Assembly: GCA_045632265.1 (NCBI GenBank)
Contig: JAZQWG010000001.1
Location: 83,665 to 147,664 of the forward strand
Reading direction: 5' to 3'
DNA length: 64,000 nucleotides
From: Scatosoma sp045632265
GTDB taxonomy: Bacteria; Bacillota; Clostridia; Christensenellales; Borkfalkiaceae
Both the position numbers and the translations under genes were made by a program. The notes under the pieces are model-generated. The model was not told where the DNA came from and searched no databases. It was given only the letters and a program-made list of their open reading frames with translations. Below are positions 43,244-51,554 of this stretch, piece after piece. Within the stretch, counting starts at the first letter, position 1; each line of letters opens with the position of its first letter.

Positions 43244-43272
43244 TTGACAAACACGCTTAAGCGTGTTATAAT
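43244..43272 (+). promoter_or_regulatory. consensus promoter with palindromic operator in the spacer
   Basis: TTGACA (43244-43249), 17-nt spacer, TATAAT (43267-43272), both hexamers exact. The spacer plus first base of the -10 box is a perfect 18-bp palindrome AACACGCTTAAGCGTGTT (43250-43267). The layout suggests tight repression by a dimeric regulator. No regulator gene is adjacent. Confidence 0.75.
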
Positions 43273-43335
43273 GAAAAGGACGTGGATAAACGTTAATATG
43301 ATGAAGCCCCTTTTCAAGCGGGTTTGGATACGGAA

Positions 43336-45231
43336 ATGAGTGAAAAAAGCGTAAAACTTTGGCACAAGGTTCTTTTAATAGGAGCAGACGTTTTTGCCGT
43401 GACTGCGGCGATTGCGTTTGCTTATTTTTGTACGGTTGACGTGCGCGCGTTGACTACGCCTATTTGGCTTTGGTGGGCATCGAACGTCGCCCTTGGCGTG
43501 TTGGTGTTCTTGCTTTGCGGGCTTTACAAAATCGTGTTCAGCACGGTGGGCTTGCCCGAGCTTGCAAAAGGCGTTATCGCAGCGGGCGCAATCGGTGTTG
43601 CAAACGCAATTTTTGCCTTGGCGACGAAGTACGTATATATCGGGCTTGGCACGGTAGCCGTGTACATGGTGGCGCTCTTTTGCTTGACTTCCCTCGTCCG
43701 TTTGTACAAGCGTTTGTTTTCGTATATCAAGCGTAGATTTATTGAAAAAGATAGACATTCGATAAGAGTTATGATCGTAGGTGGCGGCGCTGCGGGCGTT
43801 GCGCTTATCAAGGAAATGCAAGACTCGGAAAAGAGTACGTATATGCCCGTATGTATTGCCGACGACGATTTTGAAAAGCGTGGCAGCAAGGTGCGTGGCG
43901 TTAAAATCGGTGGCACGACGTATGAAGTAAAGCGCATGGCGGTCGAATACGGCGTACAAGAAATTTTCGTCACCATGCCTGCCGTTGAGAAAAAGACGGT
44001 GAGCGAAATTGTAAAACGCTGTCAAGAATGTGGTTGCCCCGTCAAAATTTTGCCCGGTATTTACCAAATGGCAAACGGCGAAGTGACCATTTCCAAACTT
44101 CGTCAAGTGGACGTGCAAGATTTGCTCGGGAGAGAACAAGTGAAAGTCAATCTTGACGAAATTATGGGCTACATAGAAAACAAGACGGTGCTTGTCACGG
44201 GCGGGGGCGGCTCTATCGGCAGCGAGCTTTGCCGTCAAATCGCAACGCACAAGCCCAAGACGTTGATTATCCTTGATATTTACGAAAACAACGCTTATGA
44301 GATTGAACAAGAATTGAAGCGTGCAAACCCGTCTTTGAACTTGTTGACGTTGATTGCAAGCGTAAGAGATAGGGATAAGATGCGTGACGTGTTCGATAAA
44401 TACCGTCCGCAAATCGTTTTCCATGCGGCTGCGCACAAGCACGTGCCCTTGATGGAAACAAGCCCCAACGAAGCGGTGAAAAACAACGTTTTCGGTACGT
44501 TGAACGTGGCGCAATGCGCGGACGAGTTCGGCGTAGAAACGTTCGTGCAAATTTCCACGGACAAAGCGGTGAACCCCACCAACATCATGGGCGCAACCAA
44601 GCGTATTTGCGAAATGATTATTCAAACGATAGGCAGACACAGCAAAAACACCAACTTTGTTGCCGTGCGTTTTGGCAACGTGCTTGGCTCTAACGGCTCG
44701 GTTATTCCCCTTTTCAAAAAACAACTTGCGGAAGGCGGCCCTTTAACTGTCACGCATAAGGACATTATCCGTTATTTCATGACAATCCCCGAAGCGGTGT
44801 CCCTTGTCTTGCAAGCGGGCGCATACGCAAAGGGCGGACAAATTTTCGTGCTGGATATGGGCGAACCCGTCCGCATTTACGATTTGGCGTACAACCTTAT
44901 CAAGCTTTCGGGCTTCGAGCCTAACGTCGATATCGACATCGTTTGCACGGGCTTGCGCCCTGGCGAAAAGTTGTATGAAGAACGGCTTATGGAAGAAGAA
45001 GGCTTGCAAAAGACGGAAAACGGGCTTATCAGCATTGCAAAACCGATTGAACTTGACGAAGAAAAACTTTGGAAACAGCTTGAACGCTTGCACGAAGAAG
45101 CGTATGGTGAACTTGAAGAAGCGAAAGAACTTGTCAAAGAACTCGTCCCCACCTACACGATTGATAAGCGTGACAGCGTAGCGGAAGCTTTGCACATGGA
45201 TAAAGCGGGCAAAGACGAACAAGTAAGCTAA
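43336..45231 (+). CDS. CapD/WbpM/PglF-type nucleotide-sugar 4,6-dehydratase
   Basis: About 631 residues. Four membrane helices (about 10-115), a CoA-binding-like domain (RVMIVGGGAAGVALIKEM), then a Rossmann SDR domain: NAD motif VTGGGGSIGSELC, AAAHKHVPLME, and STDKAVNPTNIMGATKR, where Met replaces the usual catalytic Tyr as in the WbpM/PglF family. Makes a 4-keto-6-deoxy UDP-sugar for glycoconjugates. It stands alone, without sugar-pathway neighbours, behind its own palindrome-bearing promoter. Start chosen at ATG 43336 rather than TTG 43324. Confidence 0.9.
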   Translation: MSEKSVKLWHKVLLIGADVFAVTAAIAFAYFCTVDVRALTTPIWLWWASNVALGVLVFLLCGLYKIVFSTVGLPELAKGVIAAGAIGVANAIFALATKYVYIGLGTVAVYMVALFCLTSLVRLYKRLFSYIKRRFIEKDRHSIRVMIVGGGAAGVALIKEMQDSEKSTYMPVCIADDDFEKRGSKVRGVKIGGTTYEVKRMAVEYGVQEIFVTMPAVEKKTVSEIVKRCQECGCPVKILPGIYQMANGEVTISKLRQVDVQDLLGREQVKVNLDEIMGYIENKTVLVTGGGGSIGSELCRQIATHKPKTLIILDIYENNAYEIEQELKRANPSLNLLTLIASVRDRDKMRDVFDKYRPQIVFHAAAHKHVPLMETSPNEAVKNNVFGTLNVAQCADEFGVETFVQISTDKAVNPTNIMGATKRICEMIIQTIGRHSKNTNFVAVRFGNVLGSNGSVIPLFKKQLAEGGPLTVTHKDIIRYFMTIPEAVSLVLQAGAYAKGGQIFVLDMGEPVRIYDLAYNLIKLSGFEPNVDIDIVCTGLRPGEKLYEERLMEEEGLQKTENGLISIAKPIELDEEKLWKQLERLHEEAYGELEEAKELVKELVPTYTIDKRDSVAEALHMDKAGKDEQVS

Positions 45232-45244
45232 ACAAACCAAACAA

Positions 45245-45273
45245 AAAAGCCAAGCCTACACGGCTTGGCTTTT
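45245..45273. terminator. bidirectional terminator
   Basis: Stem AAAAGCCAAGCC / GGCTTGGCTTTT with a 5-nt loop, between the convergent dehydratase and ECF genes. Confidence 0.85.
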
Positions 45274-45290
45274 AGTATGCAATTTTTATT

Positions 45291-45866
45291 TTATGCTTGT
45301 ACGGACAAGCCTTTGAGCGGGGGGAAGGTGTTTCTCACCGCTTTTACGTTATAGAGTGCGGAAACGAGCAATACGGCACAAACGGTGCAGCAAGCGGCTT
45401 GCAAGCTGTTGCCCAAAATGTTGGGAAGTGCGCCGTACACGCCGTATAAAACGGTTTCAAAAAGGAAATAACCAAGAACCATCAGTATTTCGCCCAAGAT
45501 AGCGGAAATCACACGGCACACGCTGTCAAGTTGGTGTTTTCTAATGAGCTTTTTGAAAAACCAGCAGGATACGCAAGCCACAAACGCCGTCAAGCCTTTA
45601 ACAAAGAAAGTGACGGGCGCATACAAGGCATAACCCAAGAACAAATCGCCAAGCGCGCTGCCGATTGCCGCCGCTGCTACCCCGTAGATAGGGCCTAAAC
45701 ACCAAGCGGAAAGAAGCACGAACACGTCCCCCGTGTTAAAATACCCCGAAGCAGGCAAGGGGATAGTGATAAGCACCGTTGCTACACAGCAAAGCGCGGC
45801 AAAAAGTGCCGTAAAAGAAATTCTTTTGGAAATAGACAATTCTTTTAATGTGATGAGTTTGTTCAT
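45291..45866 (-). CDS. ECF transporter S component
   Basis: 191 residues with about six membrane helices. KRISFTALFAALCCVATVLITIPLP at the start and CLGPIYGVAAAAIGSALGDLFLGYALYAPVTFFVKGLTAF match the substrate-binding S components of energy-coupling factor vitamin importers. The vitamin cannot be named, and the short leader holds no riboswitch to hint at it. ATG at 45866 follows AAGGAG. Confidence 0.8.
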   Translation of the reverse strand: MNKLITLKELSISKRISFTALFAALCCVATVLITIPLPASGYFNTGDVFVLLSAWCLGPIYGVAAAAIGSALGDLFLGYALYAPVTFFVKGLTAFVACVSCWFFKKLIRKHQLDSVCRVISAILGEILMVLGYFLFETVLYGVYGALPNILGNSLQAACCTVCAVLLVSALYNVKAVRNTFPPLKGLSVQA

Positions 45867-45896
45867 AAGAAACGCTCCTTGTGCGTATGTATAAAT

Positions 45897-45926
45897 AGTA
45901 TAATACAACAAAGAGCGAATTGTCAA
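45897..45926 (-). promoter_or_regulatory. ECF S-component gene promoter
   Basis: Minus strand: TTGACA (45921-45926), 18-nt spacer, TATACT (45897-45902). Leader about 25 nt. Confidence 0.65.
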
Positions 45927-45950
45927 GAATTTGGCGATAAAAAATCTTTT

Positions 45951-46925
45951 TTAGGCGTGAAAAGGTTTAATGCACTCGCCCGTTGCCGTGCTTTGGAAGA
46001 TGACGAAAAAACCCACGTTTTCGTCAAAAAGGTTGGACGGTACGAAGGCGCACACGTCCTTAATTTCTTGTGGCGGACAGTTTTTATCTTCGGCAGCAAG
46101 CGCATAACAAATATATTTTGCTTTCTCGTTATCGTAAACGATGCCGACAAGATATTTAGGGTTGCCTTCTTCCCCTTTTATCCGCACCCACTCGCTACAC
46201 GAAAACGCGCCGCAAAGGGTGTCGTCTTTGGGATACGAGCGCAAAAGCTCGTCAATTTCCGATTTTACGGAAAGATAATATCCGTCCGTTTCGGTTGCAA
46301 ACGGGTGGCGTACGTCTTGAGCATTTGCATCTTGCGAAGGGTTAGCCCACTCTTGCGCTTTTTCGTCTTCAGCTGCGCTTTGAGAAGGTGCATCGTCGAT
46401 AATTTCTTGAAACAACTCTTGTTCACGTTCTTCTTCCTTAAAATAATTTTCACTTGCAAGCCGCTCGTCGTTGTAGGTTGTTTCTTCCCTTTCGACGGCG
46501 GCGGTTTGGGCTATCTCGCTTGATTGCGCTGTTTTGGGAAAATTCTTATTTGTAAGGGGCATGGCTGCGTTCAAGATACGTTTCCACTCGTACGTAGCTT
46601 CCCCGTTCACGCCGTAAGCGATGGGCGAAACGTCGTTTTTGACAAAGCACAGCACGGCGCAAAACCCGTTTTCTATTTCCATGTCCGTCAAGATATTAAA
46701 TAGGCTTTTCCCCCGTAGGGCAAGCATTTCCGTGCGAAAAGCGTTGTCGGAAAGGATACAATAATATTCCCCGGAAGATAGGGGCGCAAAATTGATGATA
46801 GACACTTCCACTGCAAGGTTTTTGCCGTATTGTTCCACCTTCACAAGCCCCGAAATGGTTTTTCCGTCTTCCGAAAAACCTTGCTTTACTTGCCGTAATA
46901 TACACATTTTTTTGATATAACGCAT
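45951..46925 (-). CDS. hypothetical protein with two conserved-looking ends
   Basis: 324 residues, function unknown. N-terminal part (about 8-125, RQVKQGFSEDGKTISGLVKVEQYGKNLAVEVSIINF...) looks like a beta-rich domain; the middle (130-210) is low-complexity and acidic; the C-terminal part (215-324) is another domain (YYLSVKSEIDELLRSYPKDDTL... YLVGIVYDNEKAKYICYALAA). No membrane segment or signal peptide. AGGGG precedes the ATG. I recall similar proteins only as unnamed clostridial families. Confidence 0.65.
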   Translation of the reverse strand: MRYIKKMCILRQVKQGFSEDGKTISGLVKVEQYGKNLAVEVSIINFAPLSSGEYYCILSDNAFRTEMLALRGKSLFNILTDMEIENGFCAVLCFVKNDVSPIAYGVNGEATYEWKRILNAAMPLTNKNFPKTAQSSEIAQTAAVEREETTYNDERLASENYFKEEEREQELFQEIIDDAPSQSAAEDEKAQEWANPSQDANAQDVRHPFATETDGYYLSVKSEIDELLRSYPKDDTLCGAFSCSEWVRIKGEEGNPKYLVGIVYDNEKAKYICYALAAEDKNCPPQEIKDVCAFVPSNLFDENVGFFVIFQSTATGECIKPFHA

Positions 46926-47057
46926 ATCTTTATCCCCTAAATGAGTTTTGTAATCATTATATTGTCATTTCTTTATCAAAACGGGGGTGGTTTTGTTTCT
47001 TTTTGCGTTTTTTTGCCGATTTTTTCATAAAAAACCCGCCGATTTTCCTTGAACGTA

Positions 47058-47086
47058 TTGACGGAAAAGGCTTTTTTATGTATAAT
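47058..47086 (+). promoter_or_regulatory. VanZ operon promoter, near-leaderless
   Basis: TTGACG (47058-47063), 17-nt spacer, TATAAT (47081-47086). The likely start ATG at 47096 is 9 nt after the -10 box, so the 5' leader is about 3 nt. Confidence 0.65.
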
Positions 47087-47095
47087 AGAAAAGGT

Positions 47096-47659
47096 ATGGA
47101 TAAGGGCAGAGAAAAACCGAATAGAAAATGGTGGCGAATTTGCCTTTGCGCACTCTTAACGGCGGCGTGCGGAGCGTTTATTTGCTGGATATTTTCCAAC
47201 TCTTTGAAAACGGCGGAAGAAAGCAGCGTGCAAAGCGGGGGTGTGGTGGAAAAAATCCAAGCCTTCTTCGCGCGTTTTGCGCCCCACTCTTTCGTGGCTA
47301 CGGCAAAGGGCGAAGATTATGACAAGCTACATAAAATCATCCGTATTTTGGCGCATTTTAGCGAGTTTGCGTTGCTCGGCGCATTGCTTATATGGTGTTT
47401 GCGCGCGTACACGGGTAAGGGGATTTTTCTTTTGATTCCGCTTGCGCTTATCTTGCTCGTGCCTGTGGTGGATGAACTTTTACAATCGTTTACGGGCGGG
47501 CGTGCCATGCAGTTTATCGATATAGTCGTGGACGTTGCGGGCGGAATTTGCGGGGGCGCATTTGCCTTGCTAACCCTTCGGGCGGGGAAGAAAATTGTCG
47601 AAAAGAAAGGAAAAAAGGAAGAAAATGGGAAACGAGAGCTTACAAGTCGCGTTGATTAA
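47096..47659 (+). CDS. VanZ-family membrane protein
   Basis: 187 residues with four hydrophobic helices. VanZ pattern: an early FICWIFSNSLKTAEESS (helix 1 then S..P/S), LHKIIRILAHFSEFALLGALLI (H..EF motif) and VDELLQSFTGGRAMQFIDIVVDVAGG (DE..Q.F..GR..Q..D signature). VanZ proteins affect teicoplanin or other lipid-linked processes; the exact role is unknown. Overlaps the DUF368 gene by 35 nt. Confidence 0.85.
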   Translation: MDKGREKPNRKWWRICLCALLTAACGAFICWIFSNSLKTAEESSVQSGGVVEKIQAFFARFAPHSFVATAKGEDYDKLHKIIRILAHFSEFALLGALLIWCLRAYTGKGIFLLIPLALILLVPVVDELLQSFTGGRAMQFIDIVVDVAGGICGGAFALLTLRAGKKIVEKKGKKEENGKRELTSRVD

Positions 47660-48608
47660 ATACAATAAGAAAACGTGGTGCAAAAGCGGTTTGCTTGGTA
47701 TCTTTATCGGGCTTGCCGTGATCGTGCCTGGGATAAGCGGCTCTACAACGGCGATTATCTTTAAGTTGTACGATCAGTTTTTGTACGCCATCAGTAATAT
47801 TTTCAAAAAGTTCAAGCAATGCTTTATCTTCTTGTTGCCTATTTTGCTTGGCGCAATCGTTGGGGTTGCAGGCGGTTTCTTCGCCGTGCAAAAACTTCTT
47901 GAGCTTTTGCCCTTTGCCATCGTTTGCCTGTTTGCGGGGCTGATGACGGGGGCTGTGCCGTCGGTAAACGACGAAATTAAGGACAAAAAATACGACGGCA
48001 AGCGTGTGGCTTTGCTGTGCGTGGGCGTGCTATTGCCCGTGCTTATGGGCGCAACGTCGGCGATTTTATCCTTGCGCACGGGTAGCCTTGCGGGGGATAA
48101 ATTCCAAACGATTGACTGGTGGCAGCCTATTTTGGCGCTCTTATTCGGTGCGTTCGTGGGCTTAACCCAAGTTATGCCCGGGCTTTCGGCAAGTGCGTTT
48201 TTGATGACGGTGGGCTGGTTTATGAGCCTTGTAGAAAGCGTTTCGCTTACTTACTGGCTTTCTAACCCCCAAATCTTTATCATTTACGCAGCGCTTGGCG
48301 TGGGGTTCTTGGGTGGCGTGTTCGGGTTTTCCAAACTACTCACCAACTTGCTTTCCAAACACCGAGTTGGCGCATACACCTTTATTTTAGGGCTTTCGAT
48401 AGGCTCGATTTTCTCGATTTTTTGCAACGGCGACGTCTTGGAAACGTACCTTGCATGGCAAGGCGCAAAAACGGGCGCAATCATTTTAAGCGTAGCGCTT
48501 GGCGTAGCCCTTTTCGCAATCGGCGTAGTGGCGGCGTATTTGCTCGTGCGTTTTGAACGTAAAAAGAGCAAAGAAGCGGAAGAGATTCCCGCGTCCACGC
48601 AACAATGA
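47625..48608 (+). CDS. DUF368/PopT-family polyprenyl-phosphate transporter
   Basis: 327 residues with about nine membrane helices. The DUF368 start is clear (GLLGIFIGLAVIVPGISGSTTAIIFKLYDQFL), as is the internal repeat with VGLTQVMPGLSASAFLMTVGWF. Members recycle undecaprenyl phosphate across the membrane for envelope synthesis. ATG at 47625 after AAAGGAAG; a TTG 30 nt upstream is less likely. Sits in an overlapping VanZ-PopT-ComF transcript. Confidence 0.85.
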   Translation: MGNESLQVALIKYNKKTWCKSGLLGIFIGLAVIVPGISGSTTAIIFKLYDQFLYAISNIFKKFKQCFIFLLPILLGAIVGVAGGFFAVQKLLELLPFAIVCLFAGLMTGAVPSVNDEIKDKKYDGKRVALLCVGVLLPVLMGATSAILSLRTGSLAGDKFQTIDWWQPILALLFGAFVGLTQVMPGLSASAFLMTVGWFMSLVESVSLTYWLSNPQIFIIYAALGVGFLGGVFGFSKLLTNLLSKHRVGAYTFILGLSIGSIFSIFCNGDVLETYLAWQGAKTGAIILSVALGVALFAIGVVAAYLLVRFERKKSKEAEEIPASTQQ

Positions 48609-49357
48609 AATGGATAGATAAAATTGCAAAACGGCTCTTCCAAGCGGACGGCAGGCACGGTTATACGTGCGATTGCTGCGGGGAAGAGCTGTTTGATTAT
48701 CCTTGCGTTCGCATTTGCGAAAAGTGCGATAAACGGATAGAATACAATGACAAAGCCGTATGCCCTAAATGCGGACGAAAAACGATTTCGGAAGGGGTAT
48801 GTACGAGTTGTAAGCGGATTTTGCCCACTTTCACGCTCGGCATTTCGCCCCTTACCTACCGTGGTGAAACGGCTTCGCTTGTCAATAGAATTAAAAATGG
48901 CGACCGCCGTCTTGCCTTTTTCTTTGCGGAAATTATGGCAAAGTCGCTCCTTGCCCGCTTTCCTAATGTAAGCGAGCAAGATTTGCTTATTTTGCCCGTC
49001 CCTTTGACGGAAAACAAACAGCGAGAGCGGGGCTATAACCAAGCGGAAACGCTTGCGCTGTGCCTTGCCGATTGTCTTGAAAAGGCGGGGATAAAAGCGG
49101 CGTTTGACAAAGACGTTTTGCAAAAGAAACGGGACGTCGATCAGCAAAAACACTTGACGATAAAGGCTCGAAATCAAAACGCCGTCGGGGCGTATCACTT
49201 GCATAAACGCAAGGTCTGCCAAGGGAAAACAATCCTTCTTATCGACGACATTATGACGACGGGCGCAACGGGTAGTGCGTGCGGAAAATTGCTCTTAAAC
49301 GCGCACGCTACGGGGGTTATCCTACTTACCGTAGCGTCTTTGATAGAACAAAAGTAA
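48605..49357 (+). CDS. ComF-family phosphoribosyltransferase-like protein
   Basis: 250 residues. N-terminal zinc-finger cysteines (CDCCGEE...CEKC, CPKCGR...CTSC) and the PRTase motif ILLIDDIMTTGATGSA near the end define ComFC. Needed for DNA uptake or repair in competent bacteria; here no other com genes are seen. Starts in an ATGA overlap with the PopT gene. Confidence 0.9.
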   Translation: MKWIDKIAKRLFQADGRHGYTCDCCGEELFDYPCVRICEKCDKRIEYNDKAVCPKCGRKTISEGVCTSCKRILPTFTLGISPLTYRGETASLVNRIKNGDRRLAFFFAEIMAKSLLARFPNVSEQDLLILPVPLTENKQRERGYNQAETLALCLADCLEKAGIKAAFDKDVLQKKRDVDQQKHLTIKARNQNAVGAYHLHKRKVCQGKTILLIDDIMTTGATGSACGKLLLNAHATGVILLTVASLIEQK

Positions 49358-49366
49358 GGAAAAACT

Positions 49367-50203
49367 TCACACAAACCGTCTCGCTTCGATGTAAAACGCC
49401 CAACGCGAGGCGGTCATTTTTTCTATGCGAGCGTAATCGCTTGCAGTGTGCAAAATGTAATCGTTGCCAAGATAAATGGCTACGTGCCCCACCCGTTCCG
49501 TTCCCGAAAGGTGTTGACGGCTTTCGTTGGTAAAATAGATACAATCCCCACGCGCAAGTTCGCTTTTTTTAATGAATTTTCCTTGCTTTACTTGCGTGCG
49601 AGTGGTCACGTCCAGCACTTTGCCTGCGCCTTTGTAAAATACGTATTGCACGAGCGACGAACAATCGAATTTTTGCGCGGTAAACCCGCCGAGCAAATTG
49701 CCTTTCCCGTCGTGAAAACGTACCGCCCCGTACACGTACGGCACGCCGATAAGCTTGTATCCTTCGTCAAGCACCTTTTCCACGCTCTCGCTTCCCTTGT
49801 CCAAGGCGAGCAAGGCGGCATAGTTTGCGGAAATGTATACTTCCTTGCCACGATAATAGGTTTTGTACCACTCGCCCACCTTGGCGGCGACGGCGTAAAT
49901 TTCCCCCTTTTGCGCACTTCCTATTACGGAATACCCCGCGCCCGCGCCCGAGCGCAAATTCACGCCGCTACCCGTGCAACGTATGTATTGCGCTTCGCTA
50001 ACGATAGGCGTAGGCGGGGTAATTTCTTCACTCGGCGGTGTAATTTCTTCGATAGGCGGCACAATTTCTTGCTCGATATTCGTAGGCGGCGCGTCTTCGT
50101 TTATCGGCGGCTCGCTTTTTTCCTTGCAAGCCGTTAAAAGTGTGGTGGGTAAAAGTAATGCGGCGCATAAAATCATCGCCAAAACAGATTTTTTCTTCTT
50201 CAT
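49367..50203 (-). CDS. SH3b + NlpC/P60 cell-wall hydrolase lipoprotein
   Basis: 278 residues. Signal peptide with lipobox LLTAC (Cys26), a Pro/Glu-rich linker with repeats of PPxEEITPP, an SH3b domain (about 72-130, GVNLRSGAGAGYSVIGSAQKG), and an NlpC/P60 domain with Cys in FDCSSLVQYVFY and His in RVGHVAIYLG. Likely a surface-anchored peptidoglycan D,L-endopeptidase. AAGGAG precedes the ATG. Confidence 0.9.
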   Translation of the reverse strand: MKKKKSVLAMILCAALLLPTTLLTACKEKSEPPINEDAPPTNIEQEIVPPIEEITPPSEEITPPTPIVSEAQYIRCTGSGVNLRSGAGAGYSVIGSAQKGEIYAVAAKVGEWYKTYYRGKEVYISANYAALLALDKGSESVEKVLDEGYKLIGVPYVYGAVRFHDGKGNLLGGFTAQKFDCSSLVQYVFYKGAGKVLDVTTRTQVKQGKFIKKSELARGDCIYFTNESRQHLSGTERVGHVAIYLGNDYILHTASDYARIEKMTASRWAFYIEARRFV

Positions 50204-50238
50204 AACTACTCCTTTTTTCCATTTGCACCCCTTTGATT

Positions 50239-50254
50239 TGTTTCACGGGAAACG
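50239..50254. promoter_or_regulatory. parS-like / Noc-site-like palindrome
   Basis: TGTTTCACGGGAAACG matches parS (TGTTTCACGTGAAACA) at 14 of 16 positions; its GGGAAA half resembles the Noc site. It lies in the 299-nt gap between divergent genes, about 45 kb from oriC. Confidence 0.45.
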
Positions 50255-50445
50255 GAAATGCAAATTTTTTACATGAATAGTATAAAAGAGAAAAGAAAGC
50301 GAGTGCAAGTGGCGGGCGTGGGCTAAAAAATGACAAAAAAGGGAAGGGGCGGGGAAAAAGGAAGATTTTAGGTGGTGCAAGGGCGCAAAGGACGGCTTTT
50401 TCCCAAAAGCTGGTAAAGCAGGCAAAATTTTTTACGGCGTGCGCT

Positions 50446-50470
50446 TGCGAAAAGAGAGAAACTGTGGTAT
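50446..50470 (+). promoter_or_regulatory. promoter of the PHP phosphatase gene
   Basis: A TATAAT box at 50465-50470 with TG one base before it; the -35 region (around 50442-50447) is weak. About 32 nt separate the -10 box from the ATG, including AGGGAAA. Confidence 0.5.
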
Positions 50471-50502
50471 AATACAAGGACAAAGGAAAAAGGGAAACGC
50501 TT

Positions 50503-51339
50503 ATGCAAAAGTTTTTGACGGACGTACACACGCACTCAAATTATTCTTTCGACGGAAAATCGACGTTGAAAGAGATGCTTCAAACCGCCTTGGAAAAGGG
50601 GGTGGCTTTTTACGGCGTTTCCGAACATTTTGATTATGATGCTTTCCTTTTTAGGGGTGTAAACTGGGTGACGGACGGGGAAGAATATTTCCACGGCGCA
50701 CGCCACTTGCAAGAAGATTACGAGGGCTGTATGAACGTGCTTATCGGTGGAGAGTTTGGCTATTCGCCCGATAAGAGAGTGCAAGAATTCTATCTTCAAA
50801 CGCAAGAAAAATACAAGCCCGACTTCATCGTAAACAGCGTGCACGCCTTAAACGGCAACGATTATTATCACTTGCAGCCTTTCTACACGGAAAACGACAA
50901 GGGCGAAAGGGTGCTTCGTGAGAAAAAGGAAGTGTATAAAGAGTATTTATCCCTTATCCGTAGCAGTTTAGACGTGCCCTATTCCTATGACATTGTGGGG
51001 CATATCGGCTACGTGACACGCTACGCACCCTACGAAGATAAGAACATGAACATCGAAGATTATCAGCAAGAAATCGACGATATTTTGACGACGATTATCA
51101 AAAAGGGCAAGATATTAGAACTCAACACGTCCCGCGGGAAAGGCTCGTTTTTGCCTTGTAAAGAGCTGTTAAAACGCTACTTTGCGCTGGGTGGGAGATT
51201 GATTTCCTACGGCTCGGACGCGCATTCGATAGATGCGATTATGAAGGGCAGAGAAGACGGGGTGGCGCTACTTAAAGAGATAGGCTTTACGCACGTCACC
51301 GTGCCGTGTAAGGGCGAATACGTGAAGGTGGATTTGTAA
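50503..51339 (+). CDS. PHP-domain histidinol-phosphatase-like protein
   Basis: 278 residues. PHP metal-site motifs: DVHTHSNYSFDGK (first motif), GVSEHFDYD, GGEFGY, NSVHALN, and YGSDAHSID near the C-terminus. HisJ/HisK type phosphatases use three metals. No other histidine genes are nearby, so the substrate is uncertain. AGGGAAACGC precedes the ATG. Followed in one transcript by two more genes. Confidence 0.88.
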   Translation: MQKFLTDVHTHSNYSFDGKSTLKEMLQTALEKGVAFYGVSEHFDYDAFLFRGVNWVTDGEEYFHGARHLQEDYEGCMNVLIGGEFGYSPDKRVQEFYLQTQEKYKPDFIVNSVHALNGNDYYHLQPFYTENDKGERVLREKKEVYKEYLSLIRSSLDVPYSYDIVGHIGYVTRYAPYEDKNMNIEDYQQEIDDILTTIIKKGKILELNTSRGKGSFLPCKELLKRYFALGGRLISYGSDAHSIDAIMKGREDGVALLKEIGFTHVTVPCKGEYVKVDL

Positions 51340-51340
51340 A

Positions 51341-51550
51341 ATGTCGCAACTTGATTTGTTAAAATTGATGCAACGCTACGGCGAAGAAACGGAACTTGCC
51401 GATTTCACGCCCGACGAGTTGCAAGCGCTTTTGGACGAGATGAATAACGGGGACGAACCCCTTCCCATGTCGATTGAAGCGTTTAAGGAAAAATATTTCG
51501 CTTACTACGACGACGTGAAAGATAAAACGCTGAAAAAACAAGACTGGTGA
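51341..51550 (+). CDS. small acidic hypothetical protein
   Basis: 69 residues, starts 1 nt after the PHP stop and ends 4 nt before the HAD gene. Soluble and acidic (ELADFTPDELQALLDEMNNGDEPL). No family recognised; the tight spacing on both sides supports it as a real gene. No strong Shine-Dalgarno is seen, fitting translational coupling. Confidence 0.65.
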   Translation: MSQLDLLKLMQRYGEETELADFTPDELQALLDEMNNGDEPLPMSIEAFKEKYFAYYDDVKDKTLKKQDW

Positions 51551-51554
51551 GAAG

